Below the pieces are notes generated by a model. It ran no database searches and had not been told where the DNA came from. It saw only the letters and a program-made list of their open reading frames with translations. From NCBI GenBank assembly GCA_026162565.1, contig JAOEIQ010000002.1:62001-126000 (forward strand): a stretch of DNA of 64,000 bases, read 5' to 3'. This stretch comes from Flavobacteriaceae bacterium NBU2973. GTDB taxonomy: Bacteria; Bacteroidota; Bacteroidia; Flavobacteriales; Flavobacteriaceae. The translations under genes were made by a program, and so were the position numbers. This document shows, in pieces, positions 1 to 7,385 of the stretch (positions are counted from its first letter, which is position 1; every line of letters starts with the position of its first letter).

Positions 1-405
1 ATATTTCAAATTTTGATACAAACTTTCGAAGATTTAAATTCTAAAAATTATGACCTCGTCTGTAAAACATGTAAATATTCAGAGCAAATAGAGCCAAGAA
101 ATGAAGAACAAGAAGATCATATTTTAAGAATTAAAGTTAATAATGCCATATCATTAAAAAAACAAAATAAGGATACTGAAGTAAAAAAAGTATTAAAGAA
201 AATTAAAGTAGGAACTGCTACTCCAATTTTTAAAATTGCTCATAACATTTTAAGTGATAAATACGATGATTTAGAAGAGCTAATTGCCCAAGCAATTGTT
301 GTTGATGAATTAAGTCTTGAATCATATTTAGAATGGCCAATCTTTGATTTTGTTCGTGAAATAGATGAAATGGATAAAGTTTTGATTAAAGCATTTGAAA
401 AATAA
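1..405 (+). CDS. C-terminal part of an unrecognised protein
   Basis: The frame is open from the first base, so this is the 3' part of a gene that starts to the left of the window; about 134 residues are visible. The TTG at base 13 is not a convincing start. The visible part begins with a CxxC pair (about residues 21-24) and continues as a charged, probably all-helical stretch rich in Lys, Glu and Asp, with no signal peptide or membrane segment. It could be helical-repeat material, but I recognise no family. The next gene lies 118 bases downstream and looks independent. Confidence 0.6.
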   Translation: MFQILIQTFEDLNSKNYDLVCKTCKYSEQIEPRNEEQEDHILRIKVNNAISLKKQNKDTEVKKVLKKIKVGTATPIFKIAHNILSDKYDDLEELIAQAIVVDELSLESYLEWPIFDFVREIDEMDKVLIKAFEK

Positions 406-523
406 AAACTTGTGATAAGACTTAACAAAGTTATTGCCAAAATTCTTTTTGTAATTCTGTAACAAATGCCTAACCTTTACTACATATAAGTACATCGATG
501 TCTAATCAAAAAACGTAAAAATT

Positions 524-856
524 ATGGTACAAGTAAAAGGTGCACTCCTATTAGGGAGTCTAATTGGTGCAGCAGCTGGTGTATTATTAGCACCAGAAAA
601 AGGTAGTGATACCAGAGAGAAGCTAGTTAAAGAAGGTAAGGAGGTAACCAACCTTATTATTAACGATTTCAAGGAAGTTAAAGAGGATGTTACCAAAGCA
701 GCAGCTTCTGGTAAAGAAAAATTTAACGAGGGCTTTTCAAGCTTTAAATCTAAAGCAAGTCACAAAACAGAACAAGCCATTACCTTTTTAGAAAAGCAAT
801 TAGCGATTTTAAAAGAAAAAAATAAATCGTATCAGCAACCAGCTGCAGAGGCTTAA
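524..856 (+). CDS. YtxH-like membrane-anchored stress protein
   Basis: This is a 110-residue protein of the YtxH / gas-vesicle-like type, a family linked to general stress whose biochemical role is not known. Residues 6-24 form a Gly/Ala/Leu-rich hydrophobic segment ending in LLAPEKG, the usual YtxH signature. The rest is a long, highly charged amphipathic helix (residues 27-105) with many Lys and Glu. It most likely sits in the inner membrane with the helix in the cytoplasm. It stands alone, with a strong hairpin terminator right after it. A second, longer protein with a similar helical tail is at 43715-44296. Confidence 0.8.
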   Translation: MVQVKGALLLGSLIGAAAGVLLAPEKGSDTREKLVKEGKEVTNLIINDFKEVKEDVTKAAASGKEKFNEGFSSFKSKASHKTEQAITFLEKQLAILKEKNKSYQQPAAEA

Positions 857-873
857 AAAATAATAGCATTTAT

Positions 874-906
874 AAAAAACCAGAATTATTTAATTCTGGT
901 TTTTTT
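874..906. terminator. bidirectional terminator between ytxH-like gene and acetyltransferase
   Basis: A perfect 15-base stem (874-888 with 891-905) around a two-base loop has an A-run on the left and a T-run on the right, so it can terminate transcription from both converging genes. Confidence 0.85.
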
Positions 907-909
907 AGT

Positions 910-1482
910 TTATAAGTCTTTAAATACAGTTGCTTTTATGTCAGACCATTCCTCTTTTAAAATACCATAACAGCACGTACTGCGTCTAAAGCCATCTTTC
1001 ATAAGTTTATCTTTTCGTAAAACACCTTCCAATGTAGCACCTAATTTTTCAACGGCTTTACGTGATTTTTGATTGCGCTCATCAATTCTAAATTCTACCT
1101 TTTCAAATTCTAATGTTTCAAAAGCGTATTGTAGCATTACATACTTCATATGTTTATTAAGTCCTGTACCTTGAAACTCATGGCCAATCCATGTCCAACC
1201 AATATGCAGGAGTTGATCCTTCCAACTAATTAACCCAAATCGTGTGCTTCCAGCATAAGCTTCTGCTTGTTTATCGTAAATTATAAATGGAATTATGGTT
1301 TTATCAGCATATCCTTTTAAGGCTGTTTGCACATACTGTTTTAAATCTTCTGGAGTATCAATTTTACTAGGTGAGTAGTATATTAAATTGGGTTCTTGAG
1401 CAATCTGTAATAACTCGGTGTAATTATCTAGACTTAAAGGCGATAATTTTACACGATTGGTTTCTAGTGTTGGTATTGTCAT
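910..1482 (-). CDS. GNAT acetyltransferase, RimJ/RimL type
   Basis: This is a 190-residue GCN5-related N-acetyltransferase of the RimJ/RimL-like branch, which moves an acetyl group from acetyl-CoA to an amine; the substrate is unknown. Visible signs are an N-terminal LETNRVKLSPL beta strand, the acetyl-CoA loop region GHEFQGTGLNKHMK, and the typical NQKSRKAVEKLGATLEGVLRK end. An upstream ATG at 1557 would add 25 residues, but that extension is translated from the palindromic repeat at 1498-1584, so I choose the ATG at 1482, directly before LETNR. The upstream esterase gene is on the same strand, with the repeat between them. Confidence 0.85.
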   Translation of the reverse strand: MTIPTLETNRVKLSPLSLDNYTELLQIAQEPNLIYYSPSKIDTPEDLKQYVQTALKGYADKTIIPFIIYDKQAEAYAGSTRFGLISWKDQLLHIGWTWIGHEFQGTGLNKHMKYVMLQYAFETLEFEKVEFRIDERNQKSRKAVEKLGATLEGVLRKDKLMKDGFRRSTCCYGILKEEWSDIKATVFKDL

Positions 1483-1497
1483 AAAAAATATTTTTTC

Positions 1498-1584
1498 GTC
1501 AGTTCGAGTATTTTGCTCTGCAAAATGTATCGAGAACTCATGTACTTCTCGATACAATTCACTTCGTGAATCACTCGAAGTGAC
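1498..1584. repeat. palindromic repeat, GTCAGTTCGAG type, copy 1
   Basis: An 87-base element built from an outer stem (1498-1509 with 1573-1584, one mismatch), an inner perfect 11-base stem (1526-1536 with 1546-1556) and two side hairpins (TTTTGC-tct-GCAAAA and ATTCAC-ttc-GTGAAT). Copy 2 at 3826-3922 shares the outer and inner stems but has different, still paired, side hairpins. Confidence 0.85.
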
Positions 1585-1585
1585 A

Positions 1586-2221
1586 TTATACTAAAGCATT
1601 AACAAGTTCAACATTTACAACATGTTTGCCGTCAAAGGGTTTAATGGTTACGCTATCACCAAACAGCTCTTGTACACGATTGGTTTCGTATACCATGCGT
1701 TCATCATTTAGGAACTCATCATCTTTACCATAAATGAGTGTGATTTGTCCTTGATAAAAATCAAAATCAGCAGCAGTTAATTCTTTTGGTATACCACCAG
1801 AATGCAATACCATTTGCGAGCATTGTAATTGTCGTTTTGCAACATAGCGCATGGCTACACTAACACCTTGGGAATATCCAAAAACGATAAGATTTACATG
1901 ATTCGGTATGTGTTCAGCTTCCAAAATAGCATCAAAATTACGCATCACATTTTCGGTTTCTTTAGCTGTGTTTTCTTTTGTAAGCCAACTGGCTCCAACG
2001 TGTTTAAACTTTGGAGGAATGTAATATTTACTTTGCGCTTGTGGCGCAATAATATAATTTTCTTCAGGGTTTAGTTCAGCGAAATATTTTAAAAAGTAAC
2101 GACTTAAATAACTCATGCCATGACAGACAAACCACACATTTTTAGTGCGTTCTGTTAAGTTATTTAAGGTCGAATAACTATTAGTGGTTGTATAGGAAAT
2201 TTCTTTTTCTTCGGAGTTCAT
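1586..2221 (-). CDS. alpha/beta hydrolase, carboxylesterase/phospholipase family
   Basis: This is a 211-residue serine hydrolase resembling the bacterial carboxylesterase / phospholipase family. The nucleophile elbow GYSQG is near residue 116. A likely acid sits in YGKDDEF near residue 170 and a likely base in DGKH near residue 199, which completes a Ser-Asp-His triad. There is no signal peptide, so it is cytoplasmic. The 5' end is divergent from the hotdog thioesterase gene across about 40 bases. The substrate cannot be read from the sequence; an ester or lysophospholipid is usual for the family. Confidence 0.8.
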   Translation of the reverse strand: MNSEEKEISYTTTNSYSTLNNLTERTKNVWFVCHGMSYLSRYFLKYFAELNPEENYIIAPQAQSKYYIPPKFKHVGASWLTKENTAKETENVMRNFDAILEAEHIPNHVNLIVFGYSQGVSVAMRYVAKRQLQCSQMVLHSGGIPKELTAADFDFYQGQITLIYGKDDEFLNDERMVYETNRVQELFGDSVTIKPFDGKHVVNVELVNALV

Positions 2222-2226
2222 TTTCG

Positions 2227-2234
2227 TATTTTTG
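2227..2234 (+). promoter_or_regulatory. candidate Bacteroidetes -7 box for thioesterase-menF
   Basis: TATTTTTG fits the TANNTTTG consensus of the Bacteroidetes housekeeping sigma factor and lies 26 bases before the ATG at 2261. I see no clear TTTG -33 box at the usual distance. Confidence 0.45.
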
Positions 2235-2260
2235 CAATAGACACTAAAAATACAGTATTT

Positions 2261-2686
2261 ATGTCATTATCTAAAGAAGAGATATTAGCAAAAGCCAATG
2301 CAGTTACTAAAAACACGTTAATGGAAACTCTAGGAATAGAGATGGTGGATTATGGAGATGATTTTTTAGTAGCTAGAATGCCTGTAACGCCTAAAGTTCA
2401 TCAACCAGATGGTGTATTACATGGAGGCGCAACAGCAGCTTTAGCAGAAAGTGTTGGAAGTTTTGCATCACACATGTTTTTAGATATTGAAAATAAATTT
2501 GTGAGAGGTTTAGAGATCACAGCCAATCATTTGAAAAGTGTAAGTGAAGGCTACGTGTATGCTAAAGCCACCTTTTTACATAAAGGCAGAACGACACAGT
2601 TGCTTGATATTAGAATTACAGATGAGGCTGATAATGTAATATCCATTTGTAGATTATCTACTATTTCGTTACCTAAAAAGAAGTAA
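2261..2686 (+). CDS. hotdog-fold acyl-CoA thioesterase, probable DHNA-CoA hydrolase
   Basis: A 141-residue single hotdog-domain thioesterase of the PaaI/MenI class. The family motif HGGATAALAES is near residue 55, where the Glu serves as the catalytic carboxylate in this class, and DGVLHGG precedes it. The stop codon overlaps the ATG of the isochorismate synthase gene by one base (TAATG), so the two are translationally coupled. In this context the likely substrate is 1,4-dihydroxy-2-naphthoyl-CoA, the step between MenB and MenA in menaquinone synthesis. That substrate is inferred from the neighbours, because PaaI-type phenylacetyl-CoA thioesterases look similar. Confidence 0.8.
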   Translation: MSLSKEEILAKANAVTKNTLMETLGIEMVDYGDDFLVARMPVTPKVHQPDGVLHGGATAALAESVGSFASHMFLDIENKFVRGLEITANHLKSVSEGYVYAKATFLHKGRTTQLLDIRITDEADNVISICRLSTISLPKKK

Positions 2687-3816
2687 TGGAAGGCAATTTT
2701 TTTTTTAAAGACTTAACGAATCACTTTAATAACAATTTACCTTTTGTTGCTTACAGAAAGCCTAATCATTCTTCTGTAAAAGCTTTATTGCAAAAGGATA
2801 CAGAATTACATATTGCTACTGATTTTAAGGAATCAGGTTTTGTATTTGCACCTTTTAATTCGGAGGAGCAAACTATCATAATTCCTGTTTCAGATTCTGA
2901 AACACTGGAATTTGTCATTCCTGCGAAGGCAGGAATCCATAATGATAATTCTAAAATTAATAAGATTCCTGTAGATCTTGGAATGACAGCCAAAGCCTAT
3001 CATATAAATTTAGTAGCAAGGGCAATTGATGTTATTAAGAAAGACAATTTAAAAAAGGTTGTTTTGTCTAGATGCGAAAATCTAGCAGTAAAAGTAAATC
3101 CAATAGATATCTTTAAAAAACTACTACAAAATTATACGACTGCTTTTGTGTATTGCTGGTATCATCCTAAAGTTGGTTTATGGTTGGGAGCCACTCCAGA
3201 AACTTTATTAAAAGTTGAAGGCAATCATTTTGAAACGATGTCTCTTGCTGGAACTCAAGCTTATAATGGAACTTTAGATGTTAAATGGAACACTAAAGAG
3301 GTTGAAGAGCAGCAAATAGTGACAGACTCCATAGTTAGTAAATTAAATACTCGAGTTACAAATCTTAAGGTATCTGAAACGCAAACTATTAAAGCGGGAA
3401 ATCTATTGCATTTACAAACAAAAGTGTCGGGAATAATAAATTCTGAAGCTTCTAATGTTTCAGATGTTATAAATCAGTTACATCCAACACCTGCTGTTTG
3501 TGGTTTTCCAAAAGCTGAAGCGAAAGCGTTTATTTTAAAAAATGAAAACTATAATCGCGAGTTTTATACAGGTTTTTTAGGCGAATTGAATGTGAGGCAA
3601 ACACGTTCTAGAAATACTAACAGACGTAATGTTGAAAACAATGCCTATACTTCTGTTAAAACAGTTTCTAATTTATATGTGAATTTGCGTTGTTTGCAAC
3701 TTAAAGATGATGAAGCCTTAATTTATGTTGGAGGAGGCATCACTAAAGATTCTATTGCTGAAAACGAGTGGGAGGAGACCCAAAAAAAAACACAGACTAT
3801 GAAGTCTGTGTTGTGA
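2686..3816 (+). CDS. menF: isochorismate synthase, menaquinone pathway
   Basis: This 376-residue chorismate-binding enzyme converts chorismate to isochorismate, the first committed step of menaquinone synthesis. The catalytic domain fills the C-terminal two thirds: ATPETLLKVEG, SLAGTQ, HPTPAVCGFPK and the closing YVGGGIT followed by ENEWEET are all present. It overlaps the thioesterase gene by one base. Residues 77-101, between the N-terminal region and the catalytic domain, are encoded by a 74-base palindromic repeat (2914-2987) read in frame. The last ten codons also contain a hairpin that acts as a terminator for the opposite strand. The active-site motifs are unaffected, so I expect a working enzyme. 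Confidence 0.92.
   Translation: MEGNFFFKDLTNHFNNNLPFVAYRKPNHSSVKALLQKDTELHIATDFKESGFVFAPFNSEEQTIIIPVSDSETLEFVIPAKAGIHNDNSKINKIPVDLGMTAKAYHINLVARAIDVIKKDNLKKVVLSRCENLAVKVNPIDIFKKLLQNYTTAFVYCWYHPKVGLWLGATPETLLKVEGNHFETMSLAGTQAYNGTLDVKWNTKEVEEQQIVTDSIVSKLNTRVTNLKVSETQTIKAGNLLHLQTKVSGIINSEASNVSDVINQLHPTPAVCGFPKAEAKAFILKNENYNREFYTGFLGELNVRQTRSRNTNRRNVENNAYTSVKTVSNLYVNLRCLQLKDDEALIYVGGGITKDSIAENEWEETQKKTQTMKSVL
2914..2987. repeat. palindromic repeat inside menF coding sequence
   Basis: The outer arms GTCATTCC and GGAATGAC (2914-2921, 2980-2987) enclose the hairpin CCTGC-gaag-GCAGG and an inner pair GGAATC / GATTCC. The same GTCATTCCTGCGAA core appears outside genes at 38602-38629. It is read through without a stop as part of MenF. 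Confidence 0.85.
3781..3810 (-). terminator. terminator for the tricorn gene, inside the menF 3' end
   Basis: Read on the minus strand, stem ACACAGACT / AGTCTGTGT with a four-base loop is followed by nine T. It lies within the last codons of menF on the plus strand and downstream of the minus-strand tricorn gene. Confidence 0.75.
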
Positions 3817-3825
3817 TATTTTATT

Positions 3826-3922
3826 GTCAGTTCGAGTAAAATTCTGAAAGAATTTTGTATCGAGAACCTAATGGTATTATCATCTCGATACAATTTTGCT
3901 TCACAAAATCACTCGATGTGAC
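3826..3922. repeat. palindromic repeat, GTCAGTTCGAG type, copy 2
   Basis: A 97-base element with the same plan as copy 1: outer stem GTCAGTTCGAGT with two mismatches, inner 10-base stem TGTATCGAGA / TCTCGATACA, and side hairpins AAAATTCT-gaa-AGAATTTT and ATTTTG-cttca-CAAAAT. It fills the gap between the converging menF and tricorn genes. Confidence 0.85.
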
Positions 3923-3929
3923 GCGAATA

Positions 3930-6900
3930 TTAATTCAAACCTTTCATTAACTCCTTAACAGCAGCTTCTATTTGCTGATCTTGACCGTTAGTCACACGAT
4001 TAAAATCATTTTTAACCTTGATATCTGGTTCTAATTGTTTGTTTTCTAAAACATCTCCAGATTTATCAGTTACCCAAAGATTTGGGATTCCGAATACGAT
4101 TCCGTTTTGTATACGTTCCCACCACACAAAGCTACAGGTTCCAGGAACAGGCATTCCAACTAATTTACCAATCTCTAAATCTTTATATCCAGCTGGAGTG
4201 CAATGCGCATCAGAATAATTAGATTCTCCAACTAACATGATACTTGGTTTAGTCCAACGACGTTGTGATTCAAAACCAACCGTTTTCTTATCGGTTTTAA
4301 ATGCCATGTATTGCTTACCACTCAAGAACGTGGTCAAATCATCAACTAAATCACCTCCACCATTAAATCGTGTATCTACAATAAGTGCTTTTTTATTGAC
4401 TTCATCTCCCATAACATCTTCTAAAAATTCTCTGAAACTGCCATCACTCATATTACGAACATGCATATAACCGATTTGATTATTTGACAATCTATGCACT
4501 ATGGCTCGATTCTTTTTAATCCAACGTTGGTAGCGCAATTCGTTTTCTTGGCCAATTGAAATAGGCTTAACACGCTCTTTCCATCTCGTTTTTGTTGAAG
4601 GGTTATAATAGGATAGAATTACAGATTTTCCTGCTTGTCTATTCAGTAATTTATAGATATTTGAGTTAGGAGTAATAATGTTACCATCGATAGCTTCTAT
4701 AATAGTTCCAGCTTTTACTTTTTTATCATTCTGAATAAGTGGACTACCTTCTATGACTTCAGTTATTTTAATACCATTTCCAGTATAATTAACATCTGCA
4801 AAAATCCCCAAACTAGCAGTTTGGTCTCCTTTTTCACTTTGCTCTCTAAAACGTGCTCCAGTATGCGAAGCATTTAATTCACCTAATAATTCACCAAGAA
4901 TATCTTTAAAATCATGGTCATTATTTAAATGTGGTACAAACCTGCTATAATTTTCGGTAAGTTTTTTCCAAGGCGCACCATGTAAATTTGGGTCCAGAAA
5001 TTTCTTTTCCACTTGACGTGATACATGTTCCATTAAGTATTCACGCTCTGCTGCTAAATTGAAAGGCATTTCGGCATTAATAGCTACACCTTCCTTTTTT
5101 CCAGATTCAACAGCAACTTTAGCAATTTTACCTCTGCTTAATACGAACACATTTTTACCATCTTTATCAAAAGACATACCTCCAAAATCGTATTTACCTA
5201 GCGACTTAATTTCTTTGGTTCGTAAATCTAACTTCCATAAATCGGCACGTTTGTCTGTTTGTCCGAGATACAAAAGAGATTTGGAATCTGGAGTGACTAG
5301 AGCATCAGACAATCTAGTAGAGAAAAGCGATAATTTTTCTTTTCGTTCGTGTAAACCTTCAAACTCAATTTTTACAGGATCTAATTCAGGCTTCTCCTCC
5401 TTTTTGTCCTTGTCTTCTTTGTCATCATCTTTTTTATCATCATCCTTTTCTTCTTTATCTTCGTCGTCGTCTGGTAATAAAGAAAATTCATCTTTTGCTA
5501 ATTGAAACTTATCGTAAGCATCTTGTGTTAAAAATACTCCGTATACATCAGATTCTGACGAACCAGTCTTAGCAACACTGTGCATACCATCTCTATTGGA
5601 AGCCCAATATAAAATGGTGCCATCTTTAGACCATTTAGGGTTGTAATCGCTAAAGCCATTTTTTGAGATATTAATTATTTTTTGATCTCCAGAAGCGCTT
5701 ACAATACCTATTTCACCAAACCAATATTCATCAGGATAAAAAGTAATTGCTAACCATTTGCCATCAGGACTCCATTCAAAATCTTGGTCTCCATCTGCAT
5801 AGGAGAAGTTCTTGGAACCATCATGTATAGTCGTTATTTTTTTGGTCTTGGTATTTATAGTTTTAAGTTGCGTACGTTCTTCTAAAAAAGCCACATCTTC
5901 TCCATTAGGAGAAAATTTAGGATCAAACGTTTCATAATTGTTGGCCAATAAAATATCTTCTCTCAAATCTATAGCATTGGTAAAGTAGGCTTCCTTTTCA
6001 TTTGGTAATGTCATAGTGTACAGATTCCAGCTATTATCTCGCTCGCCAGAATAAACAATGGTTCTACCATCTGGACTGATATCTATATTACGTTCTTGTT
6101 CTGGCGTATTGGTTAATCGTCTTGTTAGCTTGCCATCAATAGACGTTGCAAATACATCACCACGATAGATAAAAATAACTTCCTTTTCGTTAGGAGACGG
6201 TACCATATCACTAATGTCTCCATTTACAAACAGTAATTCATCTTGAATAAGTGATTGGTCTCCACCAACTTGAATGCTTACTTTTTTAGGCTTACCGTCA
6301 GCAGTTTGTGTATAAATAGCACCATTGAAGCTGTAGCATAAAATCTGATTGTTAGATATTGATAAATGCCTAACAGGATGCATTTTAAAGTCTGAAACTT
6401 GTTCTACTTTGTCTGGGTTTGAAAATGAACTTTTTACAACATTAAATGTTCCGAATTTTTCAGATAAATAATAGAATGTATCTCCAGAACCAAAAACTGG
6501 ATTACGATCTTCACCTTCATGAGCTGACAGCCTAGTATAGGTATCATCTTTAGTTTTCATCCAAATATCACGAGTAACAGACGATTTGTGATGCTTTCGC
6601 CACTCATCTTCGTATCCCTTAATTTCTTCAAAAAGCATGATGTTATTTGAATTGTTTTTAGCTTCATACGCTGGAATACTCAATACTTGTTTTGGCATAT
6701 CTGCATCTGTAGATACGCTGTATAATTCTCCTAGTCTATGAAATAATAAGGAATTCTGACTATCTAAACGAATAGAGTTGAACCACACATTTTTATTGTT
6801 TTGAGAAAAATCTGTTGGATAGTCATCAGCAGAATGATATGTTAATCGTTTTACAGTATCACCAGAGGCGGACATTACAAAAACATCAAAATTACCATGT

Positions 6901-7157
6901 CTATTGGATGCAAATGCAATTGATTGTCCATCGTGAGACCAAACAGGTTTCGTATCGTATGCACTATGCGTTGTTAATCGTGTTGCTTTTCCTCCTTCAA
7001 CAGCTACCAAATAAATATCTGCATTATAAGTAAAAGCTATTTGTGTTCCGTCTGGTGAAATAGCTGTATTGCGTAACCATAAGTCGTCACTAGATTGTTG
7101 AGCGAATAGTGCAGATGAGATTAGTAGTGTGGCGAATAAGGATAATAATTTTTGCAT
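3930..7157 (-). CDS. secreted tricorn-like S41 peptidase
   Basis: A 1075-residue tricorn-protease homologue with an N-terminal signal peptide (about residues 1-19, ending LFA-QQ), so it works in the periplasm. Two WD40/PD40-like beta-propeller regions cover about residues 25-540 and 610-700, with many SPDG/SPNG blade repeats. They are followed by a helical C1 domain with SHTGAR (a catalytic His candidate), a PDZ domain (about 770-860), and the S41 core with FNGGGD and ESNYSDAH near residue 980, the tricorn Ser-Asp pair. A linker at about 559-590 is almost purely Asp, Glu and Lys. The family trims oligopeptides. It is divergent from menD across 228 bases. Confidence 0.9.
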   Translation of the reverse strand: MQKLLSLFATLLISSALFAQQSSDDLWLRNTAISPDGTQIAFTYNADIYLVAVEGGKATRLTTHSAYDTKPVWSHDGQSIAFASNRHGNFDVFVMSASGDTVKRLTYHSADDYPTDFSQNNKNVWFNSIRLDSQNSLLFHRLGELYSVSTDADMPKQVLSIPAYEAKNNSNNIMLFEEIKGYEDEWRKHHKSSVTRDIWMKTKDDTYTRLSAHEGEDRNPVFGSGDTFYYLSEKFGTFNVVKSSFSNPDKVEQVSDFKMHPVRHLSISNNQILCYSFNGAIYTQTADGKPKKVSIQVGGDQSLIQDELLFVNGDISDMVPSPNEKEVIFIYRGDVFATSIDGKLTRRLTNTPEQERNIDISPDGRTIVYSGERDNSWNLYTMTLPNEKEAYFTNAIDLREDILLANNYETFDPKFSPNGEDVAFLEERTQLKTINTKTKKITTIHDGSKNFSYADGDQDFEWSPDGKWLAITFYPDEYWFGEIGIVSASGDQKIINISKNGFSDYNPKWSKDGTILYWASNRDGMHSVAKTGSSESDVYGVFLTQDAYDKFQLAKDEFSLLPDDDEDKEEKDDDKKDDDKEDKDKKEEKPELDPVKIEFEGLHERKEKLSLFSTRLSDALVTPDSKSLLYLGQTDKRADLWKLDLRTKEIKSLGKYDFGGMSFDKDGKNVFVLSRGKIAKVAVESGKKEGVAINAEMPFNLAAEREYLMEHVSRQVEKKFLDPNLHGAPWKKLTENYSRFVPHLNNDHDFKDILGELLGELNASHTGARFREQSEKGDQTASLGIFADVNYTGNGIKITEVIEGSPLIQNDKKVKAGTIIEAIDGNIITPNSNIYKLLNRQAGKSVILSYYNPSTKTRWKERVKPISIGQENELRYQRWIKKNRAIVHRLSNNQIGYMHVRNMSDGSFREFLEDVMGDEVNKKALIVDTRFNGGGDLVDDLTTFLSGKQYMAFKTDKKTVGFESQRRWTKPSIMLVGESNYSDAHCTPAGYKDLEIGKLVGMPVPGTCSFVWWERIQNGIVFGIPNLWVTDKSGDVLENKQLEPDIKVKNDFNRVTNGQDQQIEAAVKELMKGLN

Positions 7158-7282
7158 GATTGACGGTTTTGGTTTTGGTCTACGAAAGTAAGAAATGATA
7201 TGCTAAAATTTTGTTAACTAGATGTTTAAATATCAATCTCTTTTTCAAATACATTGAAACAGATTTTCAATCTTTTTATTCG

Positions 7283-7290
7283 TATTTTTG
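7283..7290 (+). promoter_or_regulatory. candidate -7 box for menD
   Basis: TATTTTTG matches the Bacteroidetes TANNTTTG box, about 95 bases before the menD ATG. A possible TTGA -33 element at 7254-7257 is 25 bases away, a little long. The 228-base gap must also hold the promoter of the divergent tricorn gene. Confidence 0.4.
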
Positions 7291-7385
7291 CTCAATAATC
7301 GAGATTAGTCATTTACTAAAGCTTACTTCAGATTAATTATATTTTAAACGCTTTGTTAATTTGTACTTGGTGATTATTTTTTAAA

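Noticed and set aside
1483-1557. N-terminal extension of the acetyltransferase
   Set aside because: The added residues come from the palindromic repeat and resemble nothing in the GNAT family; the ATG at 1482 fits the family start.
5059-5505. 148-codon plus-strand frame opposite the tricorn linker
   Set aside because: Its Ser/Leu-rich runs are the antisense of the Asp/Glu/Lys linker codons. No start context, and it lies wholly within a well-supported gene.
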